Source: Phoronis australis
Taxonomy: Eukaryota > Phoronida > Phoronidae
NCBI GenBank assembly: GCA_002633005.1
Contig: NMRA01000221.1
Span: forward strand, 374,290 to 438,289
DNA length: 64,000 nt
Direction: 5' to 3'
In this document: positions 45,307 to 57,868 of the stretch, piece by piece
Position numbering within the stretch: position 1 is the stretch's first letter
Layout of the letters: every line of letters starts with the position of its first letter
The notes under the pieces: model-generated
What the model was told of the DNA's origin: nothing
The model's database searches: none
Seen by the model: the letters and a program-made list of their open reading frames with translations, nothing else
Translations under genes and position numbers: made by a program

Positions 45307-45402
45307 ATTGTTTGTCTATATGGGGTTCATATTGTTTGTCTATATGGGGTTCATATTGTTTGTCTATATGGGTTCATATTGTTTGTCTATATGGGGTTCA
45401 TT
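45307..45402 (+). repeat. Minisatellite, four copies of about 24 bp
   Basis: Unit attgtttgtctatatggggt plus tcat; copy 3 has lost one G. Confidence 0.95.
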
Positions 45403-46198
45403 ATAGTGATTTTACTTGGATTCCATCTTAATTTTGAGTTGTGCTTGCCGTTGAGTTTAAATTGGTCGCATTGTTATTTTGATCAAGGTTTGGCTTCAAG
45501 TTTATTGGCTGCGCCAACGTGAAACAGGACTTTAAGATAACGATGAGGATGATATGACACGGTGTAAGGTGATGTTGAGGAACAGAGATGGGACTGTCCT
45601 ATTGCTGGTATTATAGGAAATACTAGTACAGTATTGAAACAAAAAGTACATAGTGCTTCCGCTGAAACCATAAAACTGGAATTGGGACAGATTTAATATT
45701 TTCACATTTTGTATCCAATTCCGTCAACAATGACCCAAAATCGAGTCCTCGAGGGTCCAGGTGGGTATCATAATTTTCGACCAACACGCTCCGCCAAAAG
45801 TATAGTCATGTGCAACCCCCCCTCTCCCGTTGTAAATTATCAAACATATCCTGAGTTTATTTTTCTTACAAATGTGAGCATCTTTATCTAATTGCACTAT
45901 CGTACTAGTATCCTATAAATGCTTAAATATAAGCCCCCCTCACATGAATTATCAAACATATCCTGAGTTTATATTACTTACTAAGTACTTAGTGTTAAAT
46001 GAGAAGTAGAACCCCACAGATGCCCAAATACAGAGACCTAACCATGTTGACAACATTGATGAGGAGGTTGATAATAATTATGTTGATATTGACGATGATA
46101 TAGAAAAAGATGATGACAAAGATAAAGAAGACCACGAAGGTGACGAGGTGATGACCGGTAGTCAAAGGGCAGCAGCTGCTGACCAGAGGGACACTCAC

Positions 46199-46230
46199 CC
46201 TTCAGAGTTCATCTTCTTCTCATACTTCAT
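46199..46230 (-). CDS. FGD6: FGD-like gene, candidate distal (alternative) first coding exon
   Basis: ATG at 46230-46228 gives MKYEKKMNSE plus two left-over bases and a strong donor gaagg/gtgagt. Joined to the exon at 36095 it would read MNSEGSPKPKPRAPP in frame. An in-frame TGA lies nine codons upstream. The intron would be about 10 kb. The call rests only on donor, phase and start codon. Confidence 0.35.
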
Positions 46231-49200
46231 CCACACACAAATGCCCGCCCGTCTTCAGCCGCTAGAACAATACATTTATAAATATTATACATTATTGATA
46301 AGATTGCATGGTCTTATATAAATTCATATCAAATCGTACAAAAATCAGATGGCAAAAGTGCAGTAATTATTGCACTTACACAAGAAGGAAGCAATAAACG
46401 ATTTAAGATTGCATTCACTAAACACTAATTTATAACATTGTAAAGCAATAAAAGATGTAATATATTGAACTTTTTGTTCAAAGTGACACTATCTCAATGC
46501 CAGTGCATTTTTGTAGAGGTTCAAAACAGAAGTGTTGCTGCTGTGTGTGAACTTGGAATCTTGCTTAATCTCAAGATCACGAATGCGTAAACTTGGAATA
46601 CACTATGAAACTTGAAAAGTTCACTCAAATAATCAAATTCACATCGATAAAAATTTGCACTGCACTAGAGCAAATTACATGATGATAAACACAATATAAA
46701 ATTTAACCAACCTCTTTTCAACTAATGGGTATCTTCTTCACCAATGCAAAAAATAATTACCATTCAAATATTCCTCCGATTCTGTGACGCAAGTTACGGT
46801 AAAGGAGAAAATCGGTGACTGTGAGGTCACTAACTGCAAATATTCTTTACAATGAACAAAAAATTTCACCTGACTGTCATAAAGAATATCCAAGTTTACA
46901 CTGAAACAATCTTGAGATCAAGCAGGATTCCAAGTTCACGCACAACATAACTACAGTACACCCAAGATGAAACTCAAAATACTAAAGGTGCACTTGAGAG
47001 AACCAATGGACTTCATTCACAGTTCAAGCCATGTTGCTTCTGCTAAATGAATGGAAATTTAAAGTCATGGGTAACCTCAATTAGATCAACATGTAAGCTA
47101 AATTAGATAGACACAAGAGAAAAACCATGCCACGTCAATTATGACAGGAGCTCATAAGAATAGCTAAAAGTTCTGTGATATAACCAACTTCATATTCTCA
47201 AAACTTGCTGCAGATCAATGAGATGGTTTATTTTAGTTGTTACTTAGAAATTATGACTGGTCATCCATGGATATAAGGATTTGAAGTTAAACAAAACAGA
47301 TGAAAAGAGGACGCAGGCCCTTAAAGACATAGAAACGATTTTTTTGTGCTTTGAAAAAATAAATGTATCTAAATATATGAAACTCGTACAAAGATTAAAA
47401 CCACATCTACCAAACCCTCATTTTTATCGTTACTTCAGTATGCTAATATCAAACAAGGCAAAGTGATGACATCAGAGACAGACAAAGACGAAAACAATCC
47501 CAGGATGTTGTGATTGTTGTCCTAGCTGTCTCAGAATAACTGACAAATCAAAGTTATATAATTATGATGTCAGTGGCCCAAATCTACTTAAATTATTGCT
47601 GGTGAGCTATCGTACTGTTCAGGTTTCTCTTTCATGTAACTTCTTGAATCATAATGTAGTCTCTTTACCACTGATTAATTTTGAATGTTTGGAACTGAAA
47701 CTAGGAAAGATTTCACAAGTTTCCAACAAGTTTTGAATTTTTGCAAAACACGTTGAGGTTATTGGGATTTGATTGCAGCAAAAACTTTTGTGAGGACAAG
47801 GATTAAATTTATGCACAAAGATCCAGCTTCATTTCGTGTAAAACGCACAAAATTTTGCATTTAAAACTTCTTATTCCCCAAACTCAGGTCCAGCAAATTT
47901 AACGATGTTTAACCTTGTTCCTACTCCTTTTAACTATAAACAGATGGTTATACATTGGACTCAGACTGGATATTACAAGACACCTTTGACACAATGCAAA
48001 CTGATATTGTGTAACTGCACAGGTCTATAAATGGAATTTGATATGGGCGAGCTAACACAATGTTATCAATTTGTTTTCCAATCACAGGGTAGTAGTAGTA
48101 CTAGTAGCAGTAAGAAGCATCTCCTTAGAATCCTTGATCTTTCTCCTTTCAGAAAAAATATTTTTAATAGTTAAAAAAGCATTTTATTCGATATTTGACT
48201 GAGGAGTTGAAGTTGAGGTCGTTTATTAAGGTCCTGGATAACCTTAAAAGGCAGAATCATGCAGTACCTTTATGTGTCCATTGATCACCATGGCAATATG
48301 AAGCAAACGCAACAAAACCATACATTTGGATGGAAAGTTAAGTCAAGTTTTAAGTGCGATTCTTCTGCGTTGTTTTCAGATCATAAAATTTCTAAGACCA
48401 GACTGGTGATTACGTCAATTGAACCTGGGAAGCAAAAAAAACGTGGTTAGAATTTAAAATGACTGTTGTGTACTGTTGCATCATGTTCAGTTGTTCACTA
48501 AAAGGTTCAGAGTGGAAAGAACTGCGTGTGCATTCACAGCCCATTAAGTGGGCTGACCTCAGACTTTGTTTGGTGATCTGGTAAAAATCCAAAGTCGCCT
48601 GGCACATAAGAGTACGGGCTCAAAAGACTACAAGAAGTAAACAGATGGGAATCGGACTTGCACGGATGGGCCCGTTGATGACTCATGCCCAGACAAAGTG
48701 TCCTAATCGGCAGATCGTCTGCTTTTTATGTTGGTAGAGTCTGCTCAGGATGATGAGCCTGACAAGAAATTGGTGCGTACCCAGCAAATAACAGACCCCT
48801 AAATTCCCATTTGTCTAGAAATAAAATAACATAAAATAAATAAAAAACATATAAAGTTTTCTTCTTTTGGCGAGCTCATTTCCCGTTTGGTGAGCTGGGA
48901 ACTTTATCAGGTAGCACACAGTGGCGGATTAAGAGGGGGGCCAAGGGGGCCATGGCCCCCCTAAAATTCTCCAAGATTCCACTGGGCAGTTCGGGAATGC
49001 CTATGTCTAACAGGCAAAATCCTGGCTAATACTCTGCCCTGGCCCCTCCCCCTAACTCAAAATCCTGAATCTGCCCATGGCACAGGGCAAGCTGACATTA
49101 TGCTAAGTGCCGAACCCCAAGTTACAGAATAGACTTCCAACATAGGAATTGTGTGGCAGCAGTTTAGCTTACAAAATACAGTGCAAAGCTTTCAGTGATA

Positions 49201-49400
49201 GTACAAAATGTACCGATATCATGTGGGAGTAAAGCTGATAAAAATTTATGGTGTTATATACATACAACAGTTTTTGTTGTAATTTCACTCTATGAAGCTC
49301 TGTACAATATAACAGAATGGGTAACCATGACAACATTGTAATGAGCTTATTCATCAGTAAAGACTCTCCTTTGTGTTTGAGATTTACACGAGGTTTCTAC
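46231..49400. other. No gene seen
   Basis: AT-rich DNA with only short, unsupported open frames. MITE copy B lies at 48.9-49.1 kb. A promoter for the distal FGD first exon would be expected just right of 46230, but no TATA or CCAAT pair stands out. Confidence 0.5.
48919..49079 (+). mobile_element. hAT-like MITE, copy B
   Basis: 161 bp, starts cagtggcggattaag and ends ctgcccatg; 5-bp direct repeats gcaca at 48914-48918 and 49080-49084. Interior shared with copy A (gggcagttcggg, gcaaaatcctggctaatact). Confidence 0.88.
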
Positions 49401-49417
49401 ATACAATATTACCCAAG

Positions 49418-49515
49418 AGTCTGATATTAACGTGTGCGCATTTTGAGAACCAGTTGATGCCCGTTATTCAGTGGAGAAAACTGGTTCTCAAAATGCGGGC
49501 GCATTACATCAGACT
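49418..49515 (+). mobile_element. Foldback MITE, complete copy
   Basis: 98 bp. Left arm agtctgatatt..gcgcattttgagaaccagtt and right arm aactggttctcaaaatgcgg..atcagact are inverted repeats of about 38 bp around a loop (gatgcccgttattcagtggag). Non-coding. Confidence 0.85.
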
Positions 49516-49814
49516 GTTACCAAATACTGAACATACATGCATTCACTGCCACTACCAACAATATGAAATGCACAATCTTGCATTTTCGAGTCTTCAACAA
49601 GCAAAACCCAGTGCAGTGAAAAGTCCCGTGGAATCATTGATCTCTTCTGCCATATAGCCCAATAGCAAGTATACAGTCATATTTCTATATTACACAATAT
49701 AAGACAAAATTTACCATATATCTTCATCTAAGGTCCTTTAGCGGGGAGCAGAAATTGACAACGCATCTGTTAAAGTACATGTGGTATGCAAGGTTCAGCA
49801 CGATATCGTGAGGC

Positions 49815-50210
49815 ACTAACCGTAACGTGACTGGACGGAGACCTCGTGCCGGCGTCCAATTGAATGAAAGAGCGGATCACCTCGCCGGGATATCTAACAA
49901 AAGCAGCACTCTCAATCTGTGTGTCTCTGACAACAACCTTTTAGCTCTAGCACTCGTCCGCTGGCAACATAAAACAGAGATTGTCTACCTATGGCGACGG
50001 GACCCGCATCCTAAAGACTGGAATTTTACACCAGACCTGCTCCTAAAGCCAGTCCAGGGGCATACAGAGGCGACTGAAAAACGAACATCTTACGGGCAAC
50101 ATCAGTATTGGAAGTTAGTGCCTCCCGTCGTCAGAATGCCAGTGTGGTGAGACGATTAATGTCACCACACCTTGTCTACGACCCTGTCGGCAACAGGTAA
50201 TTTGCAGGCA
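49815..50210 (+). pseudogene. Retrotransposon relic: RNase H end and zinc-finger-like tail
   Basis: The frame starting at 49827 reads GVQLNERADHLAGIS, a strong match to the end of RNase H domains in non-LTR retrotransposons (G-NE-AD-LA), then a region that includes LALALVRWQHKTEIVYLWRR. Near 50133 the similarity moves to the +1 frame (ECQCGETINVTTPCLRPC, a Cys-rich pattern usual at the end of such polyproteins), so there is a frameshift. No reverse transcriptase upstream. Family not determined. Confidence 0.55.
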
Positions 50211-53200
50211 ATTTGCACAGACCTCGCACCATGCTCTGAGTAGTTAGTATAGCTATAGCCTGCACTGGTTCTATCATTAAGACTTGCCCTAATGAGTCAA
50301 AAACAAGTCTCTTTACTTCAGCCCTTATCTTTATTATGCTAATTGTTCACCAGAAAACTGAATTTCAATGCATTGCTATGCTAATCAGCCATCGAACAAT
50401 CAGTACATTTATATTTTATCCATACCCCGGTAAGTAGTAATTTATGGCCGAGCTCCAATAAACTTATATGATAGTCTGCAGTTTCTGAAAGACCCGGAAA
50501 AGACCTTTACTTGAAACCACCAAGATACTACTACCAACCAACTTTTGTATCAGACCACTTATAGCTATAAAGTTAGCCGCAATTTGCTCTTTACTCTGGA
50601 AACTGTGAAAAATATTGGCCTGGAAATCCTTCAGACCCATGTTGGCAGCATGATACTGTCCAAAAATGAGCCAAGACGCACGGCACCAAAAATAAGAGAA
50701 ATAAAACCATTCAATAAAATTTCATGAACATTTCAGTGCTTATTCTTTATAATAGGTAGTGTATCATCCAGAGGTCTTACTAGCCACAAAAAAATGGACT
50801 GATTCTAGATGTAAAACTCAGTTTGAAGTTGTTAATAAAACAACGATGGATTTAAACCGGCTTGACATGTTTCGGCATTTATTAAAACACCATCATCAGA
50901 AGAAAAAAAACACTGGCCATCTTGCTAGGCCCAACAACAAGTAATGATGCAGTCAGTTACAGCGGAGGAGTAACAACAGACTAGACTAAAATTATGCAAA
51001 AAGGTTCTTTTTTCCTGCATGGATATTCATTTATGATCAAGGGAAAAAGCTGTAGGACTAATTTTTTTCAACGGCTACCCTGTATTTTTTTAAGACAGCA
51101 TAACTAGAAAACTGTTGAAGACGTGAATTTCATCTTAGCTGTGGTGACAGTAAAGAAAAATGGTAGCTACATTACATAAGTCATTGGGGAATATTTTAGA
51201 CTTGAGGTTGTCAATGCAGCCTGAAGTGTTGTATCGGAACTTTTAAAAAACCCGTAACTTGTATCAATTAATTTTGGAAAATGAAGTATAAAGCTATTCT
51301 ATTCAGTAACTCTATCATATTATTTAGGACACCATCAGAATTGTTGTCTAAATCATTTAAAAATCACTTGGGGTACCACTTTGGCGAAACCAGACATCTG
51401 GTTTTAGCCTAGATCTGGATGCTACTGCCATCTGGTGTCGAGTGCAATGACATGCGTTACTAACTCGCACTTTAACCTCGAGATGGTAAACTTAAGAGAC
51501 GCAAGGCAGTTTCACCAATAAGCCTTTGAGAGTTGAAGAGAGGTGAGAATGACATCCTTAAGTTGGTTTGCCTTCATGGCGATGCACAGAGGTTTGACTT
51601 GCATCAATTTGAAACGCTCACACTGAGCTGGTAGAGGGCACTAGTCGGATATAGCGGTAGTCACTGAAAAACGCGCCTGTTCCTTAGTGGGTGAAACTGG
51701 TTCTCTAAATCAGGGACTGCTATATCCGACCAGTGCCGCTGCGGAGTTTGAATTCCTGAATGAAATGTGTATATTTTCTGCAATGTCAGGCACGGCAATT
51801 CAACCGTAGTAATCGTCAACATCATTCGTCCTTTATCTTTCTATGGTGTCTTGTGACTTGTCAGTTCTGTGGTTCCCCGGATGTTTTTGTTATTCATACT
51901 GCTGGAGGCTGCTAGCAGTCTTTCAGCAGGCAATCAGGCTGTCAGGTACGGGCACCTGGATTGGGTTTTACTGAAGCTTGAGTAGCTGTGTTTTAACTGG
52001 TGAGTACTTCTAGAGGCCTAGCTAGTGAACCTGCTGTAATACAACAGTTTCATCAACAATTCTAAAACTTAAAGAAATTCAGGGAGCATCAGCATATCTT
52101 TGACGACTACTGTAATCGATCATTGTTTGCTGAAGTAGCGATCATACAACGCGGAAGTGGAGATACACAGTTTTCTACACTTTTCTAAAACTTCTGACCA
52201 GAGAAACACGCGTTGTTTCAGAGTTTGGTATTCACGCAAATACAAACCTGAAATCGTTCGTTAAAACACCGCAGTCTTATTCTTTGTCTTCTTTACATAT
52301 TTGAAAGACGCAGATAATTAAACAACAACCTAAAGCCAAAAGATTTAGACAAATTCAGCTGAAGTCCCAACTTGTTGCTTCTCCATATTGAAACAAAGGT
52401 CATGACCTATAAGCAACTTCCGGTCTGACGATGACTCAGACAGCATGTGACTTTATTATTTCGAGGGCTCCGAGTAGCCCACTGGCGCAGGGTAGTCAGG
52501 CTCAACCATTCTGGCAATGCCCGCCAAGAGTTTCAGAATTCAGATTAAAATTCCGAAAAGGTGTTCATTGGGAACATATTGGCTCGGCAAATAAATATCC
52601 GCAATTTTAAAACAATCAACGATTAGGTCATTCACACAGAACCCGTTTAGAGTTCCTGGTAGCTTGCTTTCAGTTGGCAAGCGGCAAGTCACGACTCAAC
52701 ACTGAAGCACCAAAATTTCACTGACGTGTTATGAAAATGAAATAAAAAAAATTGAATCGCTTTCTGTAATTACCAAAACATGACACGTTGATTCACTTGG
52801 GTAGAGCTGGTGTTGCAGCAAAATACGGTCGTGGACCTCTATTGCTCCTTGAAAACTTATTTCTCATACATTTCGCCAATAATTCAAGGTGTAACTGAAA
52901 AGGGCATCCCCATATCTGCTTAGTCAACCAGAAATCACGTAAAGCCTGCCACCTAGCGGACGCACCAACACAGCTTTTTCAGGGACATTATCCTCGAGGA
53001 ACTTGAGTTATTTTCTGAAGTCCTCAACGCGGAATCGGACCAGCAATCCTTGCGGTAGCTATACCCGGACAGGACTCAGAAAAATGTTTTCGGAATGTTA
53101 TATCTCAGAAATGGCTGATCTCATTCATATGTAACCTTTATGCACTTTGCTTTACACTACGCTGTTCTCCGAAACGTTTTGCATAAGGGGATATCAAAAA

Positions 53201-53338
53201 ATAGACTGGATTTTTACGAAAAAAAAAAGTTGCATGAAACGCGGGAAACGAAATAATATTTTCGAAAATTGTAAAAGCTTCTTGAGATTTCATATTTGAT
53301 ATTGATGTCGTTTGGATTTTTGTCACGTTATTGATGCA
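50211..53338. other. No gene seen
   Basis: About 3.1 kb with only short open frames lacking domains. One foldback element at 51.6 kb is listed separately. Confidence 0.5.
51637..51737 (+). mobile_element. Foldback MITE, divergent copy
   Basis: 101 bp with inverted ends ggcactagtcggatatagcg and ctgctatatccgaccagtgcc. Inner aaactggttctc is shared with the copies at 28.6 and 49.4 kb. Confidence 0.7.
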
Positions 53339-53343
53339 CGGTT

Positions 53344-53519
53344 CAGTGGCGGATTTAAGGGGGGGGGGGTGCGGGCAAGGGGGCCATGGGTTNGTTCCCT
53401 AAAATTCTCCAATTTCTCCATTCGACAGCACGGCAGTGCGAATGTCTGACGAGCAACAGTTCTGGTTAATACTCTGCCATGCCCCCCCGCCCCAACTCAA
53501 AATCATGGATCCGCCCCTG
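53344..53519 (+). mobile_element. hAT-like MITE, copy C
   Basis: 176 bp, starts cagtggcggatttaag, ends ggatccgcccctg; 5-bp direct repeats cggtt at 53339-53343 and 53520-53524. Contains a long G-run and one n (53393). Confidence 0.9.
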
Positions 53520-55483
53520 CGGTTGTTTTGCCAAAAGCGTTACTTTCTCTTTTACAATTTTTTAATAAAGACATTGTCAAGTGACTCAGTATTAATCAAA
53601 CATTGGTAGAAAGTTAAATAACAAAGTCTGTAGTATTTCTACATTCGGAAAAAGCATACGGTTTCCTACAAAGTTATTTCATATGATTTTGTATTTTGCT
53701 AAATACACAAACTAGCCGATAATTCAAAACAAAAAAACTTCAATTAGGAAACAACTTGATGACGGTTCCGTGCGCTCAAGGACTATCCTGAAATGGACAA
53801 AGTTGTCCCCTGTTGAACTCATTTTTATTCTTCCAGTCACATTTAAAGTACGCGGGCACTTTTTCGGTATGACGTCTCATGCTTGTCACTTTCGGTCACC
53901 GGTACTGGTGTCCTTATTCGTTAGCGGATTAGCTGTCATCACATGCAGTGCGTTGTCAAGACGACATGTCCACTTGGATTCACGTTTCATCCCCATTGTT
54001 TGATTGTCGGGAACGACCCATGTTGACGTAAGTCGGCAATGGACTCGGAAAGCTCGACTAATAGAACAACCCTCTTGCCGCGAGAAAGCGAAAGCGGTAC
54101 AAAAATATTCTAACGAATCAATAGGCGTCGTCGGGAAAATTCAGTGTTAAATGAATTGGGTGACGTGGCGCAGCGGTTGAGATGTCACATTTCCGACTGG
54201 ACAACGTATTCTTCTTAACTGTATGAGCGAAATTGAAAAATTTCGGTCATGTTAACTGATTTCATCATTGTTCGTGGAATGAGACCGACGAAAGGGCTCA
54301 CCCGTCGTCAGTGAGGGAGGAGCTTCGTCGATGAAGAGTGGACCGGGGGGTGCACGTGCTGCTCGAAAAGGTTTCCCTACGAGAAAGCCCTTTTTCCAAT
54401 ACAATTATTTACTCACTGAGTTCACTTTGCTCTAGCGACGGACGGAGATCGGAACTCGATAAAGGGTTCTCTATTCCAATACAATAATGTAATCTTTTTA
54501 AAGCGCTGCTTACAGGAAAGATGAACTTGTATGTGACAATATATGGCATCTCTTCTTGTATTTTTCAGGTTCAAGTTACGGCTTAAAATTTCACTGAGTT
54601 ATCCAAGAAAATTCAAGAACATAGATTGAGGGATCAAACTTTGCAATAGGGTGTTTTTGACAAGCTCTACGACATGTATTTTTTCATGGAATGGGTGGTT
54701 TCTTTCGAACCCACTCTCTGAAATGAGGGATATCCTAATTTATAATTTGATTACCTCCATTACCATAATTTTTCTACCTCCTGTAGTTAATGTGAATTTT
54801 ATCGCCACTATTTGACCCATGTCCGGATGAATAAATGACTTATCATTTGGCTTTGGTGACTGAATGCCAATCTATACCACCATCTGACCAGGGAGGTACA
54901 TGTACAGACAGGCGTCGGCCGACGAGCGACGCCGCGATTCGAAACGTGCGTGCCGCTGAGACTGGTGTTTTGTTCACGGGCCAGATATTTCATTTGTATT
55001 TTTCTTTTTCATTTTCACCTGACAAAAGGGGTCCTTTTTACAACCGAATGACGGCTTGACGTTGTCGACTTAAAAGATAGGTTATGTAATTTAATTCAAT
55101 GAATATACCGTAGGAAAGTTATGAAAACAAACCTCTATGAAAGAATGACGTTTAAGATTACTATGAAATAATGCTTCCCTTTGTGCTGAAGGGTGAGGGT
55201 CCCGGTTTTCCATTCCCTTTAAAAAATAATCGGGCCCCTCTCATTAGCGAGACCACCGTAAGCCGACCAATCCGCATGCGCAGTCTGTTAGGTCACCAAA
55301 TATGACATATGAATATGGGTGGCATCATAAATGCATTAATAAATGTTAACCCACCGGTTCCTACACTGTATGGGCGAGGCGGAAAATCCGGCTCACCAGT
55401 AGTGCCCGCCCGCGGATCAACGCCTGCCGGGAACTCGTCAACCAGTGTAATTCAAATAATCAATATACACGGATGTAAACTTG

Positions 55484-55786
55484 CTAAGTAGGTTTATGTA
55501 ATGTTCTTCTTCTTCCAAGTACAACAAGGATCGAAGTACCGATCCTTATATATGTTGGCGAACTTTTGATGTATGGCCTTCTGGGGGACTCAGCTCCCGG
55601 GAAGTGCCGCTTGGCAAATAGGTAACTTTCAGTATTACCAAACACTTTTTTAAGGCCAAATAGTGACGTTTCCATAAAATTCACTGCAAGACACTTCATC
55701 TCAACATAGATCTTGCGAACTGAATTCGCGGAAGGCTCAACAGAATCTGAGAATCTACAGAAATTACTAACATCCGATGCGCTCAT
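55484..55786 (-). CDS. Unrecognised open frame, 100 codons
   Basis: ATG with a good context (aaaATG). MSASDVSNFCRFSDSVEPSA and VRKIYVEMKCLAVNFMETSL look protein-like and mixed in composition; the last third looks non-coding. It may be a first exon with a donor at TTTG/gtaata. No partner exon found. Not recognised; could be chance. Confidence 0.2.
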   Translation of the reverse strand: MSASDVSNFCRFSDSVEPSANSVRKIYVEMKCLAVNFMETSLFGLKKVFGNTESYLFAKRHFPGAESPRRPYIKSSPTYIRIGTSILVVLGRRRTLHKPT

Positions 55787-56240
55787 TTTACTGGCCTAAT
55801 GAGATCGGGAAAAATGTTGTTGAACGTCTTCCTATGATGGAAACCTTTGAAACTTCACCTAGCCCAATCAAGAAGACGTCAACGTCATGTATCCCCGGCT
55901 TCATTACAGGCTCTAGCAGACCGTGTGTATGCCCCTGAGCAGCGAATAGCTTACAACGCCATCTAGTCTAATTCAATCGATATATTCTGACGTCATCGTG
56001 TTTATGACCGTGACACAGTTTTCTCGGTAAACAAGAGTTCCCCACAGTGACCCCATATTGACCAGTCTGTGGTTTTTGACTGATAACAAGGTGACATTTC
56101 CCTAAACAATTCGCGGAACGAAAGGCAGAAGTCACTACCAGCACCAAAGTGCAGCGCGGCGATGAGGTGGATTACTTCCGCCCCGGGGGAGGCTCGTTCG
56201 TAGACTGAAGGGCTGGTTGCCAGCGCCAAGTGCGGCACAA

Positions 56241-56333
56241 TAGAACAGATCAGAACAGAACAGAGCAAAACAGAACAGAATAGAATACAACAGAATGGAA
56301 AAGAATAGAGCGGAACAGAATAGAATAGAATAG
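56241..56333 (+). repeat. GAACA/GAATA pentanucleotide array
   Basis: About 93 bp of agaac and agaat units with point changes. Confidence 0.93.
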
Positions 56334-57701
56334 GGCACTCGTTTTTCCAGACTCCCTGTAGAATATACAAATGTACATATCTGAGATACAGGCCTACAAC
56401 AAAGAAATACCTCAGCAGCAAGGCTCAATCAAGGACATCTAAGACACTATAGACTGCACAGCATCTGTGAGTATGAAAAAACGTCAAGAAAATGCAATGT
56501 TGAAACATAACGCGAAATTTGCTTTATTTTTACTACAAAGTAGGAACATGATGTACTGTAGGAAAGCGTCCCCTCTAGTGGCTGTACGAAGTGATGGCAT
56601 TCCCCGCCCCTCGACTATACTCCGCGGTGGCCAGGTTTGACTTCTAGGTTTGACCTTGCTGTGTCTAGTTTTAGGGTGGTAATTTGACTTGGTAATCATA
56701 GCGGGAGGTTTACTCGTGACTTTGTGGCCAGCGGGGGTGAGTAAAGATTTTCGCCGGTGGTTACTATTTCAGGTATTCATTTTGCGTGACCTGAAATTTT
56801 ATTGTTCGGTGAAATCACCAAAGCCCATTGTCAAAGAAACCCCGGGACCCTCGCTTACTTTTGCGGTGCAATACAGATAGGCGGGGTCGTTCAGATGTTT
56901 ACTACTCGAGACATTCCTTTTTGTATGAGCCGTTGCTCAGGTGTTGAATATTTCCTGGACCCGGGAGGGAAGCACAGGATTTTTGTGGTTGCTAAAGTGA
57001 CTGAAAAGTTCCGTGTCATCATTGTTGGCACTGGTAAGATTTGATCTCCCTCTGAGTTGGCTACATGTCACTGTGCCTCTAGCTTGTGACGTCACGTCAG
57101 AGACGTCATAAATAACGAACTCATCTGTAGTGAAATGACATCGGCGCACAAACCATCCCACCTCTGAGTGCACAGTGTAAAAGATTCCGCATATTTTATT
57201 ACTCGTTTAATATCGCGAACGCTTCCGGCACGTTTTTCAAAAAAGAGATGCAATGTAAAGATGTCTGGAAAACTTCTTTAGGCGCCACAAAAGGCGCTCA
57301 GTAGAAACTAGAAATAACTCTTCCTCCAATTCTAATGGCATAACTAAAATTGTCAAACACGTTCCGCAAGAAGCTTACAAATTTCTTTTTAGTCAATTTT
57401 GTCACGTGTATGGCCCATGAAGACGCTTAGTGACCTTTTCAGGATTTAATTTGGATAGGCAAAATCACATGCCATGCAAAGCTCTTGCCAAAGAACTTGA
57501 GTGTATGTCTGCCAGCTGAAATGTGGCGGTATCAGCACCAATCGAAGTTAGTATTACTCAGGAGTAGATCCTCTCTCTGGTGCAGAGTTCATTAAGAACG
57601 ATACATTTGTCGTGGAATAGCTTCTTTCTGCAACCAGGTGGGTGACAATTATGTGCAAGATGAGATTCGTTAAGAAAATCAAACGTGATAATGTTACTGT
57701 T

Positions 57702-57868
57702 CATGGGCGGATCCAGGATTTTGAGTTGGGGGGGGGGGGCAGGGCAGAGTATTAGCCAGGATTTTGCCTGTCAGACATTGGCACTCCCGAACTGCCCAAT
57801 GGAATCTTGGAGAATTTTAGGGGGGGGGGAGCATGGCCCCCTTGGCCCCCCCTCTAAATATGCCACTG
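57702..57868 (-). mobile_element. hAT-like MITE, copy D (reverse orientation)
   Basis: 167 bp, + strand ends catgggcggatccagg and atatgccactg; 5-bp direct repeats ctgtt at 57697-57701 and 57869-57873. The interior is the reverse complement of copies A-C. Confidence 0.9.

Larger units (their letters stand above)
36587..46198. other. Putative first FGD intron / upstream region
   Basis: About 9.6 kb with no supported coding exon. It contains a SINE (38.7 kb), the 21-bp array (39.4 kb), a SINE with nested MITE (43.4 kb) and three arrays (44.4-45.4 kb). A possible non-coding exon with donor gaag/gtgaga ends at about 40639 on the - strand, in a locally GC-richer stretch (40.2-40.7 kb). Confidence 0.5.
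53525..57696. other. No supported gene; some GC-richer patches
   Basis: Patches near 54.9, 55.4 and 56.2 kb have more CpG than the surroundings. Open frames on both strands are short and unspliced. The best is on the - strand, 55484-55786. Confidence 0.45.

Noticed and set aside
53770-54003. 77-codon + strand open frame
   Set aside because: No recognisable domain, no promoter or splice support, ordinary composition for random DNA.
54160-54230. tRNA-like SINE head (gtggcgcagcggttgag)
   Set aside because: Only an A-box-like string; no B box or family body could be found.
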